64,000 nucleotides of DNA from Coix lacryma-jobi var. lacryma-jobi (taxonomy: Eukaryota > Streptophyta > Magnoliopsida > Poales > Poaceae): positions 27,398,842 through 27,462,841 of the forward strand of contig CM019822.1 of the NCBI GenBank assembly GCA_009763385.1, written 5' to 3'. This document shows, piece by piece, positions 1-11,047 of the stretch (positions within the stretch are counted from its first letter, which is position 1; each line of letters starts with the position of its first letter). The notes under the pieces are model-generated. The model was not told where the DNA came from. It did not search any database and was given only the letters and a program-made list of their open reading frames with translations. The position numbers and the translations under genes were made by a program.

Positions 1-1366
1 TGTTCTTCATTGCATTCACCAAATGAGTGCCTCTCACATCATCTAAGTTCTCATTTTCATCTTGAGATCCATTGGTTTCATCAAATTCTACATCATGAAC
101 TTCTTCAAGTGTTCCACTAGCCAAGTTCCATACTCTATATGCTTTGCTTGTAGTTGAATATCCAAGTAGGAACCCTTCATCACATTTCTTGTCAAACTTG
201 CTCAATCTTGTGCCCTTCTTCAATATATAGCACTTGCAACCAAATACTCTAAAGTATGCAATATTGGGCTTTCTTCCATTCAATAGCTCATATGGTGTCA
301 TTTCCAACATAGGATGGCAATATAGTCGGTTGCTAGAGTAGCAAGCCGTGTTGATAGCTTCAGCCCAAAAGGATTGACTCACATTGTATTCACTAAGCAT
401 GGATCTTGCCATATCAATCAAGGTTCTATTCTTTCTTTCAACTATCCCATTTGATTGAGGAGTGTACTTTGCCGAGAATTGATGCCTAATGCCAAAATCA
501 TCACATAGCTCTTCAATTCTTGTGTTCTTGAACTCACTTCCATTGTCACTTCTCACTTTCTTGATAGTTGTCTCAAACTCATTTTGACTTCTCTTGACAA
601 AAGATTTGAATGTAGCAAATGTTTCACTTTTGTCACCAAGAAAGAATACCCATGTGTATCTAGTGAAGTCATCCACAATCACATAACCATATTTATTGCC
701 ACCAATGCTAGTGTATGTAGTTGGCCCAAATAAATCCATATGCAATAGCTCAAATGCTTTAGTAGTGCTCATTTCACTTTTCATAGGGTGAGTATTTCCA
801 ACTTGTTTGCCGGCTTGACAAGAGCTACAAAGTTTATCCTTCTCAAACACAACATCTCTCAAGCCCTTAACTAAGTCATATTTGATCAATCTATTTAGTT
901 GCTTCATCCCAACATGACCAAGCCTTCTATGCCATAGCCAACCCATACTAGACTTAGTGATCAAGCATGTTGTCAATTGAGTTTCCTTTGCATCAAAATC
1001 AACTAAGTATAGGTTTCCATATCTAAATCCTTTGAATGCTAGGTTGGTTCCATCATTACTAGTGATCATCACATTATCAACACCAAAGTTACAATTGAAA
1101 CCAAGATCACATATTTGAGCTACCGATAGCAAGTTGAAGTTCAAGCTCTCTAATAGCAAGACATTTGAGATGCTCAAGTCATTGGATATTGCAATCTTAC
1201 CAAGTCCCTTGACCTTGCCTTCACTATTGTCCCCAAATGTGATGCTATCCACTTTGAAGTCTTCTTCATTTGTGTTGATTGAGTTGAACATTCTAGAATC
1301 CCCGGTCATATGTTGAGTACACCCACTATCAAGCACCCAATGCCTTCCTCCGGCTTTGTAATTGAC
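1..1366 (-). CDS. pol: Sirevirus Pol, protease and integrase part (truncated by window)
   Basis: The frame is open from just after TAG (1367-1369) to the window edge with no stop seen. It begins with the aspartic-protease signature VLDSGCTQHMTG. The integrase zinc-binding region follows (HRRLGHVGMKQL ... CSSCQAGKQ). The catalytic core shows D in HMDLFGP, D in VRSDNGSEF and E in NGIVERKNRTL, so the DDE triad is complete. The copia core continues with FWAEAINTACY and KCYILKKG. Order protease-integrase is the copia arrangement; reverse transcriptase would lie beyond the edge. It has no ATG of its own near the start, so expression would need readthrough, splicing or another bypass of two stops. 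Confidence 0.88.
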
Positions 1367-1378
1367 CTACAAGAAGAT

Positions 1379-3436
1379 TCAATGCTTAGGTACCCAAATC
1401 TTGTTGGGTCCTCCAAGGTTAGTGACTAAGCTCTTAGGTACCCAAATGGCTTTCTTCTTTGAGCCCTCCTTAGGTGTACCAACAAACTTAGCTCTTACAC
1501 TATTAACACCCTTGTAAAGCACATAACAAGAATCAAACTTAATTGATTTACCAAGGTTGGTTGGTTTGTTCTTGTTTAGGTTCTTTTTATAGCAATTATG
1601 CTCGGTATGCCCGGATTGCTTGCAATTTATGCAATAGCGTCCATTGCCCTTCACAAAACTAGTCTTGTGAGGAGCAAAGGCCGCCTTGCCCTTCTTGGGG
1701 GTATAGCCAATCCCTTCTTTCTTATGGGAAAATCTTTGGCTACCCAAGCACTTAAGCAAGCGGGCATCTCCACCATAGGCTTTGCCTAAGGCACAAGTGA
1801 GCTTATTCACCTCTTTCTTTAAGGTTTCATTTTCCACTATTAATGATGCATCACAAGTAAAACCATCTTTTATGTTTGAGTTAGATGCATCGGTGGAGCA
1901 TGAACTAGATGAAGCATTGGGAGGTGCAATGACAATAGGTGTGTAAGATGTTTCATTGATTAAGTCACATGTTATACCTATGTCACATGTTTGAGCAAAG
2001 TCCTCAATCTTGGTTTGAGTGAGGAGAGAGGAGTGGGCTTCTTCAAGCCTAGTGTGAGCTTTATCAAGTTTCTCATGGGCTACCTCTAGCCTCTCATGAG
2101 TTAGCTTGAGCTCATCAAGAGATTGCTCAAGAAGGCTAACCTTCATGCGCAATTCCTTGCACTCCTTCCTCTTCTTCTCAAAGCAAACATGAGCTTGCTC
2201 AAACATGTCCATAAGTTCTTCATTAGTGTATTCATTTTCATTATCATCATCATCATCATCATCACTCTCATCATAGGAAGGTACCTTGGATGGCCTTGCC
2301 ATCAAGCATGTAGATGGAGTGTCAAAGATAGAAGGCTTTTTGTTGATAGCTATACTTGCAAGTGCCTTCTTCTTCATCTTGTTGTGCTCTTCATCATCAC
2401 TATCGGATGATGCATCACTATCCCATGTCACAACATAGGATCCACCTTTCTTTTTCTTGGTGAAAGAGAGCTTCTTCTCCTTCTTTTCCTTCTTGTCCTT
2501 CTTCTTCTTTGCTTCATCATCATTGTCACTATTTTGAGGACAATCGGCTATCATGTGATCTTCACTCTTGCACTTATAGCATCTTCTCACATAGCCCTTG
2601 TTCTTGTTGTTGTCCCTTCTCTTTCTTGCACCATAGCCTTTCTTCTTCATGAATCTTCCAAACTTCCTTACTAGAAGTGCCATGGCCTCATCATCATCAC
2701 TAGAATCTTCATCTTCACTATCACTTGATTCTAGCTTTGCCTTGCCCTTGCTCTTGCTCTTGGATGAAGAAGTGGCTTTGAATGCCAAGCTCTTCTTCTT
2801 CTCCTCTTCCTTCACCTCCTCAACATCACCACCATCATTGTATTGATCTTCGGTCATTACATCACCAAGGACTTCATTTGGGGTCACATTTTGCAATCCT
2901 CCTCTCATGATGATGGTCCTCAATGTCTTGAATCGCTTGGGCAAGCAACTCAAGAACCGGTGGGTGAAGTCTTCATCCTTCACTTTCTCTCCCAAACTCT
3001 TGAGATCATTTATGATGCATTGGAGTCTATAGAACATCTCCGGGATTGTTTCATCCTCTTTCATCTTGAAGCTTGTGAGCTTATCTTTGAGCATGTACAA
3101 TTTGGCACTTTTTACCGTTGAAGTGCCCTCATATGTTTCTTCTAGTCTTGCCCATACTTCACTTGCCTTCTCAAGATCTTTGATTTGCTCAAACACTTTT
3201 GGATCAATGCCATTGTATATAGTGTTGAGCGCCATTGTGTTGCATTGCTTGCTTTCACGCTCTCTAGGGGTGGGGTCTTCTTCATTGACAATAACATAAC
3301 CATCTTGTGTGACCTCCCACACCCTATCATTGATGGAGCCAAGGTACATCTTCATCTTTCTCTTCCAATAATCAAAAGATGACCCATCAAAGTACGGTGG
3401 TTTGCCCCCAACATGGTTGAACACAATTTGAGCCAT
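1379..3436 (-). CDS. gag: Sirevirus Gag polyprotein
   Basis: This is an intact 685-residue Gag. Its N-terminus (PPYFDGSSFDYWKRKM) is typical of copia UBN2-type gag domains. A first CCHC knuckle (CYKCKSEDHMIADC) lies near residue 290 and a second (CINCKQSGHTEHNC) near residue 605. Between them are highly charged Asp/Glu/Ser and Lys-rich linkers and a heptad-rich predicted coiled coil (around 420-475). The C-terminus carries two IWVPK motifs, also present in the Gag at 24879-27032. Gag forms the particle and binds element RNA. The frame closes with TGA at 1379-1381 and pol follows in the same frame. The start is the first ATG after the primer site. Confidence 0.9.
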   Translation of the reverse strand: MAQIVFNHVGGKPPYFDGSSFDYWKRKMKMYLGSINDRVWEVTQDGYVIVNEEDPTPRERESKQCNTMALNTIYNGIDPKVFEQIKDLEKASEVWARLEETYEGTSTVKSAKLYMLKDKLTSFKMKEDETIPEMFYRLQCIINDLKSLGEKVKDEDFTHRFLSCLPKRFKTLRTIIMRGGLQNVTPNEVLGDVMTEDQYNDGGDVEEVKEEEKKKSLAFKATSSSKSKSKGKAKLESSDSEDEDSSDDDEAMALLVRKFGRFMKKKGYGARKRRDNNKNKGYVRRCYKCKSEDHMIADCPQNSDNDDEAKKKKDKKEKKEKKLSFTKKKKGGSYVVTWDSDASSDSDDEEHNKMKKKALASIAINKKPSIFDTPSTCLMARPSKVPSYDESDDDDDDDNENEYTNEELMDMFEQAHVCFEKKRKECKELRMKVSLLEQSLDELKLTHERLEVAHEKLDKAHTRLEEAHSSLLTQTKIEDFAQTCDIGITCDLINETSYTPIVIAPPNASSSSCSTDASNSNIKDGFTCDASLIVENETLKKEVNKLTCALGKAYGGDARLLKCLGSQRFSHKKEGIGYTPKKGKAAFAPHKTSFVKGNGRYCINCKQSGHTEHNCYKKNLNKNKPTNLGKSIKFDSCYVLYKGVNSVRAKFVGTPKEGSKKKAIWVPKSLVTNLGGPNKIWVPKH

Positions 3437-3478
3437 ATTTGCACCGTAGGTTGTTAAGCCTTTGAATCAAACGGTGTT

Positions 3479-3492
3479 TGGCTCCGATACCA
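3479..3492 (-). other. Primer-binding site (initiator Met tRNA)
   Basis: The minus strand reads TGGTATCGGAGCCA two bases downstream of the LTR. It matches the TGGTATCAGAGC plant initiator-Met site with one change (A to G). It lies about 40 bases before the gag start. Confidence 0.88.
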
Positions 3493-4401
3493 CTTGAAAG
3501 GTCCTAATTGGCTAGAGGGGGGGTGAATAGCCTAATTAAAAATTCTACAAAGCACTAGAGCAATTTGTTAGATAATAACAAAGCGATAAATGCGGTTGCT
3601 CTAGCTCTATGTCAAATGCAAGCCACCTATTTTCAAGTCTAGTTAATTATGATCTCTAGGGCACACAAGGACTAAGTCACTTCTTTACTAAACTAGTGAG
3701 CTACACAAGAGAGCTAGCAAAACTAAACTAGCTATACTAGCAAAGCTACTACTATTATTAACAAGGGAAACAAGTTACTCTATAATAAGTATGAACAAAG
3801 GAATACAAGAGAGTGGTAGTGTGATTTTACCGAACCGGGCAAGTGAAGATAATTGATATCACAAAGGAATGCCAATCACCAAGGGACACAATATGAACAC
3901 AAGATTTATCCCCGAGGTTCACGTGCTTGCCGGCACGCTACGTCCTCGTTGTGTCGACCAAGGCTTCGTGGTTCGGTGGCTAATCGGTATCACACACCGA
4001 GCTCTCCACAAGAGCGCCACAAGAACCTACCCCAAGCAATGGTAACTCAATGACACGCGCAATTTACTAGGAGTTACCTTTGGCTCTTCGCCGGGGAGGT
4101 ACAAGCCCCTCACAAAGTCGTTGGGATGGCCACGAACAATCACCAACTCGTGCCGATCCTCCTCCGCTGCCACCAAGCCGTCTAGGCACCGGCAAGTGCC
4201 AAGAGTAAAAAGAAATCCGCAGCAACAATCACCAAGATGCCTCTAGAATGCAAGAACACAATGCAAGCTCTTGGTTTCACTCGATCTCACTTGGATTAGC
4301 ACTAACAATCAAGAGATCGGAGGGAGGGATTGGATCTTGCTCAAGAGGATGTTCAAGAGGTTAGAAAGTCAAGAGAGAATCCCCACTAGCCGGCCACGAC
4401 C

Positions 4402-4409
4402 TATATATA
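4402..4409 (-). promoter_or_regulatory. LTR TATA box
   Basis: TATATATA lies between the palindrome array (upstream on the minus strand) and the LTR 3' part, the position expected for the element's core promoter. Confidence 0.6.
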
Positions 4410-4446
4410 GAGAGGGGAGGACGGCGGCTCGACCCCCACCTTTCTG

Positions 4447-5010
4447 CGCTTGGTCGGTAGTACCGACACCTCCTGGGCGGTACTACCGGCTTGGTCAAAC
4501 TAGCCGTTTCCTCACATCCCGCTGATTTCGGCAAACCACCGACCCCTGGTCGGTTCCTCCGAGGTCGGTAGTACCGGCCCTATGGCGGTACCACCGACAG
4601 GCTAAACTGGGGTCTGCACAGAGATTTCCCAGACAACTTTCTGACCTCGGTACTTCCGAGGGCGGTAGTACCGACATAATGGCGGTACTACCGCCAGGCC
4701 AAAACTGGCCGCTTCCAGAGAGTTCTGCGGAAAACAAGCTACTACCGACCTTGCATCGGTACCACCGCGGGCGGTAGTACCGAGGTAATGGCGGTACTAC
4801 CGCTAGGCCATTTTCAAAACCTACAGAGAGCACTGCAAAACGCCCCATGGCCACGGTACCACCGACCATCCGGTCGGTACCACCGCCGGCGGTGGTACCG
4901 AGGTAATGGCGGTACCACCGCCAGGCCAAAAACGCCTCGGAACAGAGAGGTCCGCACGCTGCATCCTTGGGCGGTACCACCGACAACCCAGGGTCGGTAC
5001 CACCGACAAC
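4447..5010. repeat. Palindromic cis-region of the Sirevirus LTR
   Basis: About 16 copies of a short unit of the form GGTA(G/C)(T/C)ACC, usually extended to CGGTA..ACCG, occur in roughly 560 bases. GGTACCACC, GGTAGTACC and GGTACTACC are the common variants, and successive copies often face each other. Frames through this block encode only monotonous VVPP/RWYR repeats and are not genes. Palindrome-rich regulatory segments are known from maize Sirevirus LTRs. Confidence 0.85.
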
Positions 5011-5524
5011 ACACAGAAAACTTCATTTTCTTCCCTGTGTTGATCCAAAACAACTCCAACAACTTCTCCTTTGCAAATGTGCTAACACCAACAAGTGTAC
5101 GCCACCTTGTGCAAGTGTGTTAGCATTTTCAAAATATTTTTCAAAGGATTTATCGCCTCATTTTAGTTATGTCATATGCAAATGCAACTAGAGGCAACTT
5201 GATAACCATATACTATGAATTTCTCCTCTTGATAGTACGGCTATCTACCCTAAATACACTCACACCCTCTATGGTGTCTTGAGTGCCAAAAACAAAAGAG
5301 CCTATTGGTTATACCTTTGCCTTGAGCTCTTTTATTTTCCTCTTTCTTCTTTTCTTCTAGTGAAGATATGGACCATCTTACGACCAATCACTTGATCATT
5401 GCATCACATGTCCATCATCATGCTTCACTTGAGCCATGGACCACCTTTTGCTAATCAAGCACTTAATGACAAAGGTTAGTCCAATGGGTTTCATCAATTA
5501 TCCAAAACCAAACTTGGGCTTTCA

Positions 5525-8304
5525 CTCGGCCGAGCTCATCCACACCATCCCGTGCTCTCTACCGTCCCCGACCGTGCCTATAAAAGGGACCGCCGGAGTC
5601 CGAGCTCCTCACTCGTCTCCGCCGCCGTCGCCAGCCCACTCTGAAGCTCCCGCCGCCCAACCAACTAGCCCAACAGCTCTGTCTTGAGCTCGTGAAGCTT
5701 CCCCACCCCTCAATTTGGTCTCTACCGCCTCCTATCGCCCGGCGTAGCTCGTCGTTCCCATCTCCGGCGAAAACCCGGCGAGCTCGGGTTCGTCAAATAC
5801 TACCTCTCCGGCCACGATCATCTTCCCCTGACCCCTGTGTCAGCTTCCTTGGCTCCGTGCGACTCTAACCAGGCCCTTGCGGTCTCGTGTGTTGCGCAGG
5901 ATCGTCGGAGCGCCGATCGCCGCCGTGAGCCGTCCGCCGGTCACCGTCGACCATCCTCCTCCGTCCCTTCCCTCACCTCACCGAGCTCCTTAATCGACGC
6001 CGGTGAGCTCCCTGAAGCTTCCCATGCCCTTGGTTTCGTCTGCCGAGCCTCGCCGTGGCCGGCGCAGCAGCGCCGCCGCCGTCGGCCGGCCGCCGGCGAT
6101 CGGGAAGAGCACAGTGCTCTTTTCCCTTTTCTTTCAAAAATGTGAATAGTGTTCAGTTTTCATCTTTTTGTGTGATTTTCTGTGTTGATCCAAAAATTCT
6201 GAAATTTTGTTGGTAAACTCTCTATGTCTTGTAGTATTTTAGAAAAATATGAAACTTGACTTTTCTGCAAGATTTTAAAAATGTAAAATCCCTCTTTTAA
6301 TTAATAAATGGATGGTTTTGGATTTTTTAGAAAATCATTTATAACTCCAAAAATCATGAGATAAATTTTTGTGAGCTTCCTATGCCATGTTTAGTCTCTG
6401 GTGAAATTTTGAAGTCTTTTGGAACAAGTTGATTTTTGAGCATTTATTTTAATTGTTAAATAGTGCCTTCTGTTAATTAATGTCTGATTTTATTTGAGCA
6501 CCTTAATGACCTCCAAAAATTATGAAATTTGTTTTGCCATCTATCTACACCATAATAAACTTATGTGATTAATTTGGTAATTTTTGGAGCAACTGCATAA
6601 AATGACCTTTTTAAATAATTAAGAAAAATAGAAAAAGTGATTAGGGTTCATGTTATATGCCCTGTTTTGCATTGTTCATGCTAGCATACTCATGTGCATG
6701 CATCATTGCATTCGTATAGTCACCGAAGAAGGAGTCAAGATCGAGGCAGCCGCTGACGAACCTGTCCCCGAGGCTACCCCGAGCTCCGACAACTGTCTCG
6801 TCGCCCTCGAGCCTGCCCTCTTTGCTCTTCAAGGCAAGCCCCGGTGCATTTAACCCTTCCTTGGATTTATAAAATGTTTTCCTTAAATGCTTTTGAGTTA
6901 AACTACTGCATTAGGTTATAGGAGTTGTGTGATGACCTATTACCTGCATTATTTACCTCCACCAGAAGATCCACCAGCCCTGCTTTAAAACTATTTGCAA
7001 AATGCTTAGTGATGTTATACTATAGATTTGCAATAAAATGCCATTTTCAAAAGTGTGATCACTGAAAGAATCTTTATGGGAATTTGGCTTTACTTCCCGT
7101 TCGATGACTGCTTGCCTGGCTAGCATGTGGTCATTGTCGAGAAGAGGTTGTCCGCGCGTACGGTGCCGTCATGTTGTAGTCCGGGACTCAACAGTTGACA
7201 CCGACCGGGACAGGGTTGAAAAGCTGACAGGACTATTACGCTTGGGTGAGATATAACCAAGGTGTAGTTCTGGCTGGAAAATTAGGGACCATCCGTATGG
7301 GGGCCTGCTGGCCAAGACTTGCAACTATTCACATACTACGGAAAGCTCTGGCTCCGAGGAATCCTTTATTGGACCGACAACCGCGCACTGGGAGTGGAGA
7401 GATGGCGGAAGTAGCATGTACCCACGTGGTCGTCGTACCTGGATAGGAGTGGTGTACTGTACTTCCGGGTGGCGTAGGACCGGGCCCAATCTTGGAGGAA
7501 TCGTGGTAGACGAGTTGGCATATGCAAGCTTGGGTGCTACATATGCAGTGTGGATAGGGATCCTCAGCTGAGTATTATTTATCCGGATTAACGTTGCTCC
7601 TCGGTTATGGAGACTTGGTCACTGACTGTCAACGGAGAGTGGTTCTCAACTAGGTATGTTTTGAAATGTAAAATGAATCATGAACGATGAAGAATTGAGG
7701 AATACTGAATCTTTCCAAAGTAAAATAAGATTTACAAAAAATGCTTTTCTGCAAAATACTTGATCTTGCTTAAGCCTTACCTTGACTACCCTAAGCCTCT
7801 CATTCCTGAGTCTTCTCCCTTTTCTTTAGTCGGGTAAGTCTTGTTGAGTACCCCAGTACTTAGGGTTTGTTACCCATGTTGCAGGTATGACAGAATCCCC
7901 GATGTGTCTTGCACCCTGCTGTGTGACCATCGTCCAGGAAGAGGCCGATGAGGCCGAAGAATAGTTGTACACCCTCGGGCTGGGTGATTATAAATATCTT
8001 TGTTGTTCTCCACTATGTTGCCTATGTCTATTTCTATTATCAGAACTTGGTTTGTAATAACTGCACCTTAATTTCTATTTGGAACCCTGCTTTGTAAAAC
8101 TATTGTTATTTAAGTCTTCCGCTCTTTATTCCGATATTATTTGTAAAAGTATGCAATGCTGTAACCGAATTGTGAGATGATCCTGCGGACATTGGGCGCT
8201 GATGTAGCCCAGTGATGGACAGTCTTAATTAAGTGGAACATGGGATCGGCTGTCAGAGGTTGACAGGGACCTGTGGGCCATGAGATTAGGGCCGTTCCGT
8301 CACA
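5525..8304 (+). mobile_element. Probable long LTR fragment, host of the Sirevirus insertion
   Basis: No convincing coding frame is present. A TATA box (TATAAAA, 5579-5585) is followed by a GC-rich leader (to about 6130), an AT-rich stretch with short T-runs, then mixed sequence including a segment around 7830-7900 of a type common in long grass LTRs. A plausible LTR end GTCACA lies at 8299-8304. The left end would lie beyond the Sirevirus, outside the window. Alternatively it is an unidentified non-coding transcription unit with a GC-rich first exon. Family assignment (Ty3/gypsy-like) is a guess. Confidence 0.45.
5579..5585 (+). promoter_or_regulatory. TATA box in LTR-like sequence
   Basis: TATAAAA followed by GGG sits about 55 bases from the Sirevirus insertion point and directly before a GC-rich leader, a typical core-promoter layout. 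No credible protein frame follows, which fits an LTR promoter better than a gene. Confidence 0.45.
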
Positions 8305-9036
8305 GGTATGCTTAGGGGGCATCTCCAATAAGTACTTATCTCATCCACAATACCAATTAAATGTAGTATAAGGTATTGTGGTTGTTATAACATTACTCAT
8401 CACTCTCTAATAATACCTAAAAGTTCTAAAAATAATTACTCAAAATCCACCCCTCTGGTCCTCATCCATTTTTAAAAAGGGTAAATTTGCTGCTGGACAC
8501 TGCTCAATAGTGATATTTGTTGGTAGATACTACTCAATGTTGTCTTTACTAGAAGACATTTTTTAATTGTGGTAATTAGCTATTGGACACTGTAGCTATT
8601 AAAATAATATTATCTTGGAGTGGATGAAGGAGAGAAGTCAAAAGTGACCAAAATACCCCTAACCATTACAGTATAACTTTTTATAGTCATCTAAAAAATT
8701 CATAACTTTTGCGTATGAAGTCGGATGAGGACAAACTTTATATCAAAATTATAGTGCTCAGCGAGATCTACTGTTTTATAGTTGACAATTTTTTAATTGA
8801 AAATATCTAAATCATGAAAAAATATTTTAAAATTTTCAGATTTTTAAAATTTGTAATTTCGAATATCTCTATAGTCATTTAGATAATAAATTTTCATTTT
8901 ATATTTTATAATTTTAAATCCAAAATAGAAAATAGAAAACTTTCTAATGCTTGTGGTATAAGTTTGTAGTGACAGGGAGAGTACATATACTAAAACTTTT
9001 AGAAGACGAGGAATAGACAACAATCTGATCAGATGC
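8305..9036. other. Intergenic, no gene seen
   Basis: AT-rich sequence with no long frame or recognisable product. Loosely repeated phrases around GGACACTG and GATACTACTC at 8490-8600 suggest old transposon sequence, but I could not define ends. Confidence 0.5.
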
Positions 9037-9461
9037 TCTTTGAATAATACTAGACTATACCCGCGGGTGGATTGGTGCCCTCCCGCGGGTTAGGTTACTA
9101 TAGCATTTTATTATTATTTTTTCTTTATTTTTTCCTTTTCTTTTATGTTTTTTTTACTTTTTCCTTTTAAGATTTTTGCAGATATCTTTTTCTATTCAAA
9201 AACCAGTGTGACAGTAGCGCGTTCAATAATATATACAAATTTATACGCGTAGGACAATTGACACAACGAGACAGCTCTTAGCTCTCGGTCATCATGGTCG
9301 CCACGTGAGTGTTATGCTGTGCTTCGCTAATTTCAGCTTAACGTGTGACGGACACCAACGATCTCTGCCCTGCCAATTTTTCACGACCAGCAATGAGATA
9401 GGTTTATTTGTCTCCTCAGTCTCATACTCCAATATTATGTAATGATGTTATTTAGATACTA

Positions 9462-9697
9462 CTCTCTTTGTCCATGAAAGAATTAATTCTTAGAGTGGTT
9501 AAGTTAAATTTTTTAAACTTTAATCGAATTTCTAGAAAAAACTATCAAGCTTGATAGTACCAAATACATATCATTAGATATATCTAATGATATATCATAG
9601 AATATATTTTCATAATGCATCTATTTTATATCATAGATATTATTACTCTCTTCTTTAAAATTAGTCAAATTTTAAAAAGTTTGACTAACACGGATTA
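9462..9697 (-). mobile_element. Stowaway-like MITE remnant
   Basis: The block begins ACTCTCTTTGTCCATGAAAG and continues with TAGAAAAAACTATCAAGC and a TTTAAAAAGTTTGACTAAC arm, matching the MITE at 18606-18864 in reverse order. The right terminus is missing, so it is truncated. Confidence 0.55.
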
Positions 9698-9848
9698 ATA
9701 GTAAAACATTTAACCAACGTATTTTATTTAACACTTTTACTTGTGCCTATTTTTTTCACAACCGACGATGAGAGGTAGTTTTAATTTTCCTTTTCTATTG
9801 GTGAAATACTCCAAAGTTGTTTAATGATATTACCCAAAATATCAGATA

Positions 9849-10187
9849 TTAGGTGTTTAGTTGGAGGATGAATTTTTTTTGGGTGTCACATCGAATGTTG
9901 TGGCACTAATTTAGTCTATTAAAAATAGACTAATAAAAACAAATTACATATTTCGTCTGAAAACCATGAGACAAATTTATTAAGACTAATTAATCTATCA
10001 TTAGCATATATTTGTTGTAGCACAATATTATCAAATTATGGACTAATTAGACTTAAAAAAATCGTCTCGCAAAGTTATCGCAATTTATGTAATTAGTATT
10101 TTTAGTCTATATTAATATTATTTCATGCATATATCTAAAACATTCGATGTAATAGGTGAAAAGTTTTTGGACGAGGAACTAAACAAG
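9849..10187. mobile_element. TIR element (GTTTAGT-type MITE) nested in Helitron
   Basis: Imperfect terminal inverted repeats AGGTGTTTAGTTGGAGGATG and, reversed, ACCTTGTTTAGTTCCTCGTC enclose an AT-rich core. The core contains AATTAGTCT/AGACTAAT inverted segments and a CGTCTCGCAAA motif. This is a common grass non-autonomous DNA transposon type. Related AT-rich core sequence recurs inside the Helitron at 36370-37602. Confidence 0.55.
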
Positions 10188-10363
10188 GTAGCATAATGTG
10201 AGGAGGCCGCGCTACACGAGTTCATAAGATTCTTTCATTCTTTCCGAAAAGGTTACCCGCAACCAGTAAGCAGTGACGTGAGAAGATGAAATCAACATGC
10301 AACAATTGACCAATATACTTACGGTTTATATTGCGGTGCGACAAAACGCGCATAGCTATCTAG

Positions 10364-10788
10364 TATCACATAATTAAGGAGGGGAGTATGTGCTCCTAGC
10401 TAGTTATTGCAATGGTGTAGCACATGTGCAACCGCAGCAATGCAGTCTAGTCTAGTCCGAAACGTGCCAAAATCAAGCTCTTCCAAGTCGTTCATACGTA
10501 CCCGCCGGCCGGCCAGACGGATCGGACCGGCCGGTGGATCAACCCATGCGCATCCATCCAGTGACCATGCGTCGAGACAGATCGAGAGCGTGCTTTCTGC
10601 TTTTGTTGTCCCCGTGGACGAACGCTCCCGGCCGGGCGGCGGCCCAAACAACGAGGCCTAGTGCCGAGAGAGAACAGAGAAGCTAGCTGCTGCCTGCACC
10701 GGCGCGCCCGGACGACTGCCGAGTACTCACTCAGTCCCTAGATGTCTGTCGTTTGCGCTTCCCAAGAAATAACTTTGACTAAATATAT
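10364..10788. other. Intergenic, no gene seen
   Basis: Moderately GC-rich, with overlapping frames of about 84 codons on both strands that have no recognisable protein character. I see no splice-supported gene. Confidence 0.4.
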
Positions 10789-11047
10789 ACTCCCTCTGTC
10801 CATAAAAACATGCAATTATGGGATCCGTGCCGGTCAAATTGATTCAAGTTTGACCAAGATTATAATAAAAAGTATTAATATTTATGTTGTTAAATAAAAT
10901 TATTGTGAAAATATATTCTATTACTAATCTAATGATATATTTTTTTGCATAAAAAATGTTAGTACTTTTTTATATAACTTTGGTCAAAGTTTCAATTGTT
11001 TGACTCCTCGATAAACGAGAATTGCATGTTTTGTTGGACGAAGGAGT
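10789..11047. mobile_element. Stowaway MITE
   Basis: The termini ACTCCCTCTGTCC and GGACGAAGGAGTA are inverted repeats flanked by TA, with complementary TTTGACC/GGTCAAA arms inside. Length about 260 bp. Non-coding Tc1/mariner-type miniature element. Confidence 0.8.

Larger units (their letters stand above)
1..5524 (-). mobile_element. Sirevirus-type Ty1/copia retrotransposon, 5' portion
   Basis: The element reads on the minus strand and runs off the left edge of the window. In transcription order it shows a 2.0-kb LTR, a primer-binding site matching initiator Met tRNA, a long gag with two CCHC knuckles, and pol beginning with protease and integrase. The long gag, long LTR and WVPK motifs at the gag C-terminus resemble the gag of the second element in this window and fit the Sirevirus group of copia elements. 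Reverse transcriptase, RNase H and the 3' LTR lie outside the window, so intactness and target duplication cannot be judged. The right boundary is at CTTTCA (5519-5524), and the adjoining host pentamer CTCGG is the expected target duplication. Confidence 0.9.
3495..5524 (-). repeat. 5' LTR of the Sirevirus
   Basis: On the plus strand the LTR begins TGAAAGGTCC and ends TTGGGCTTTCA, giving the inverted termini TGAAAG/CTTTCA expected of an LTR. The primer-binding site lies two bases outside the 3495 end. A TATATATA box on the transcribed strand is at 4402-4409. A dense array of GGTASYACC-type units lies immediately upstream of it, at about 4447-5010. The 2030-bp length is in the Sirevirus range. 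The partner LTR is outside the window. Confidence 0.88.
9037..10363 (+). mobile_element. Degraded non-autonomous Helitron
   Basis: The 5' end resembles that of the Helitron at 36370: a TC-start, then CCCGCGGG repeats at 9060-9089 that form a hairpin, then a T-rich block and a shared AGCGCGTTCAA-like stretch. The 3' end reads CTAG followed by T at 10360-10364, preceded by a GTGCG/CGCGC hairpin with a 6-base loop about 9 bases upstream. No Rep or helicase is encoded. The start is uncertain by a few bases and is not preceded by the expected A. A Stowaway remnant and a TIR element are nested inside. Confidence 0.55.

Noticed and set aside
4495..4986. 163-codon minus-strand frame and neighbours rich in VVPP and RWYR
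   Set aside because: They are translations of the GGTASYACC array in the Sirevirus LTR; open in several frames only because the repeat lacks stops.
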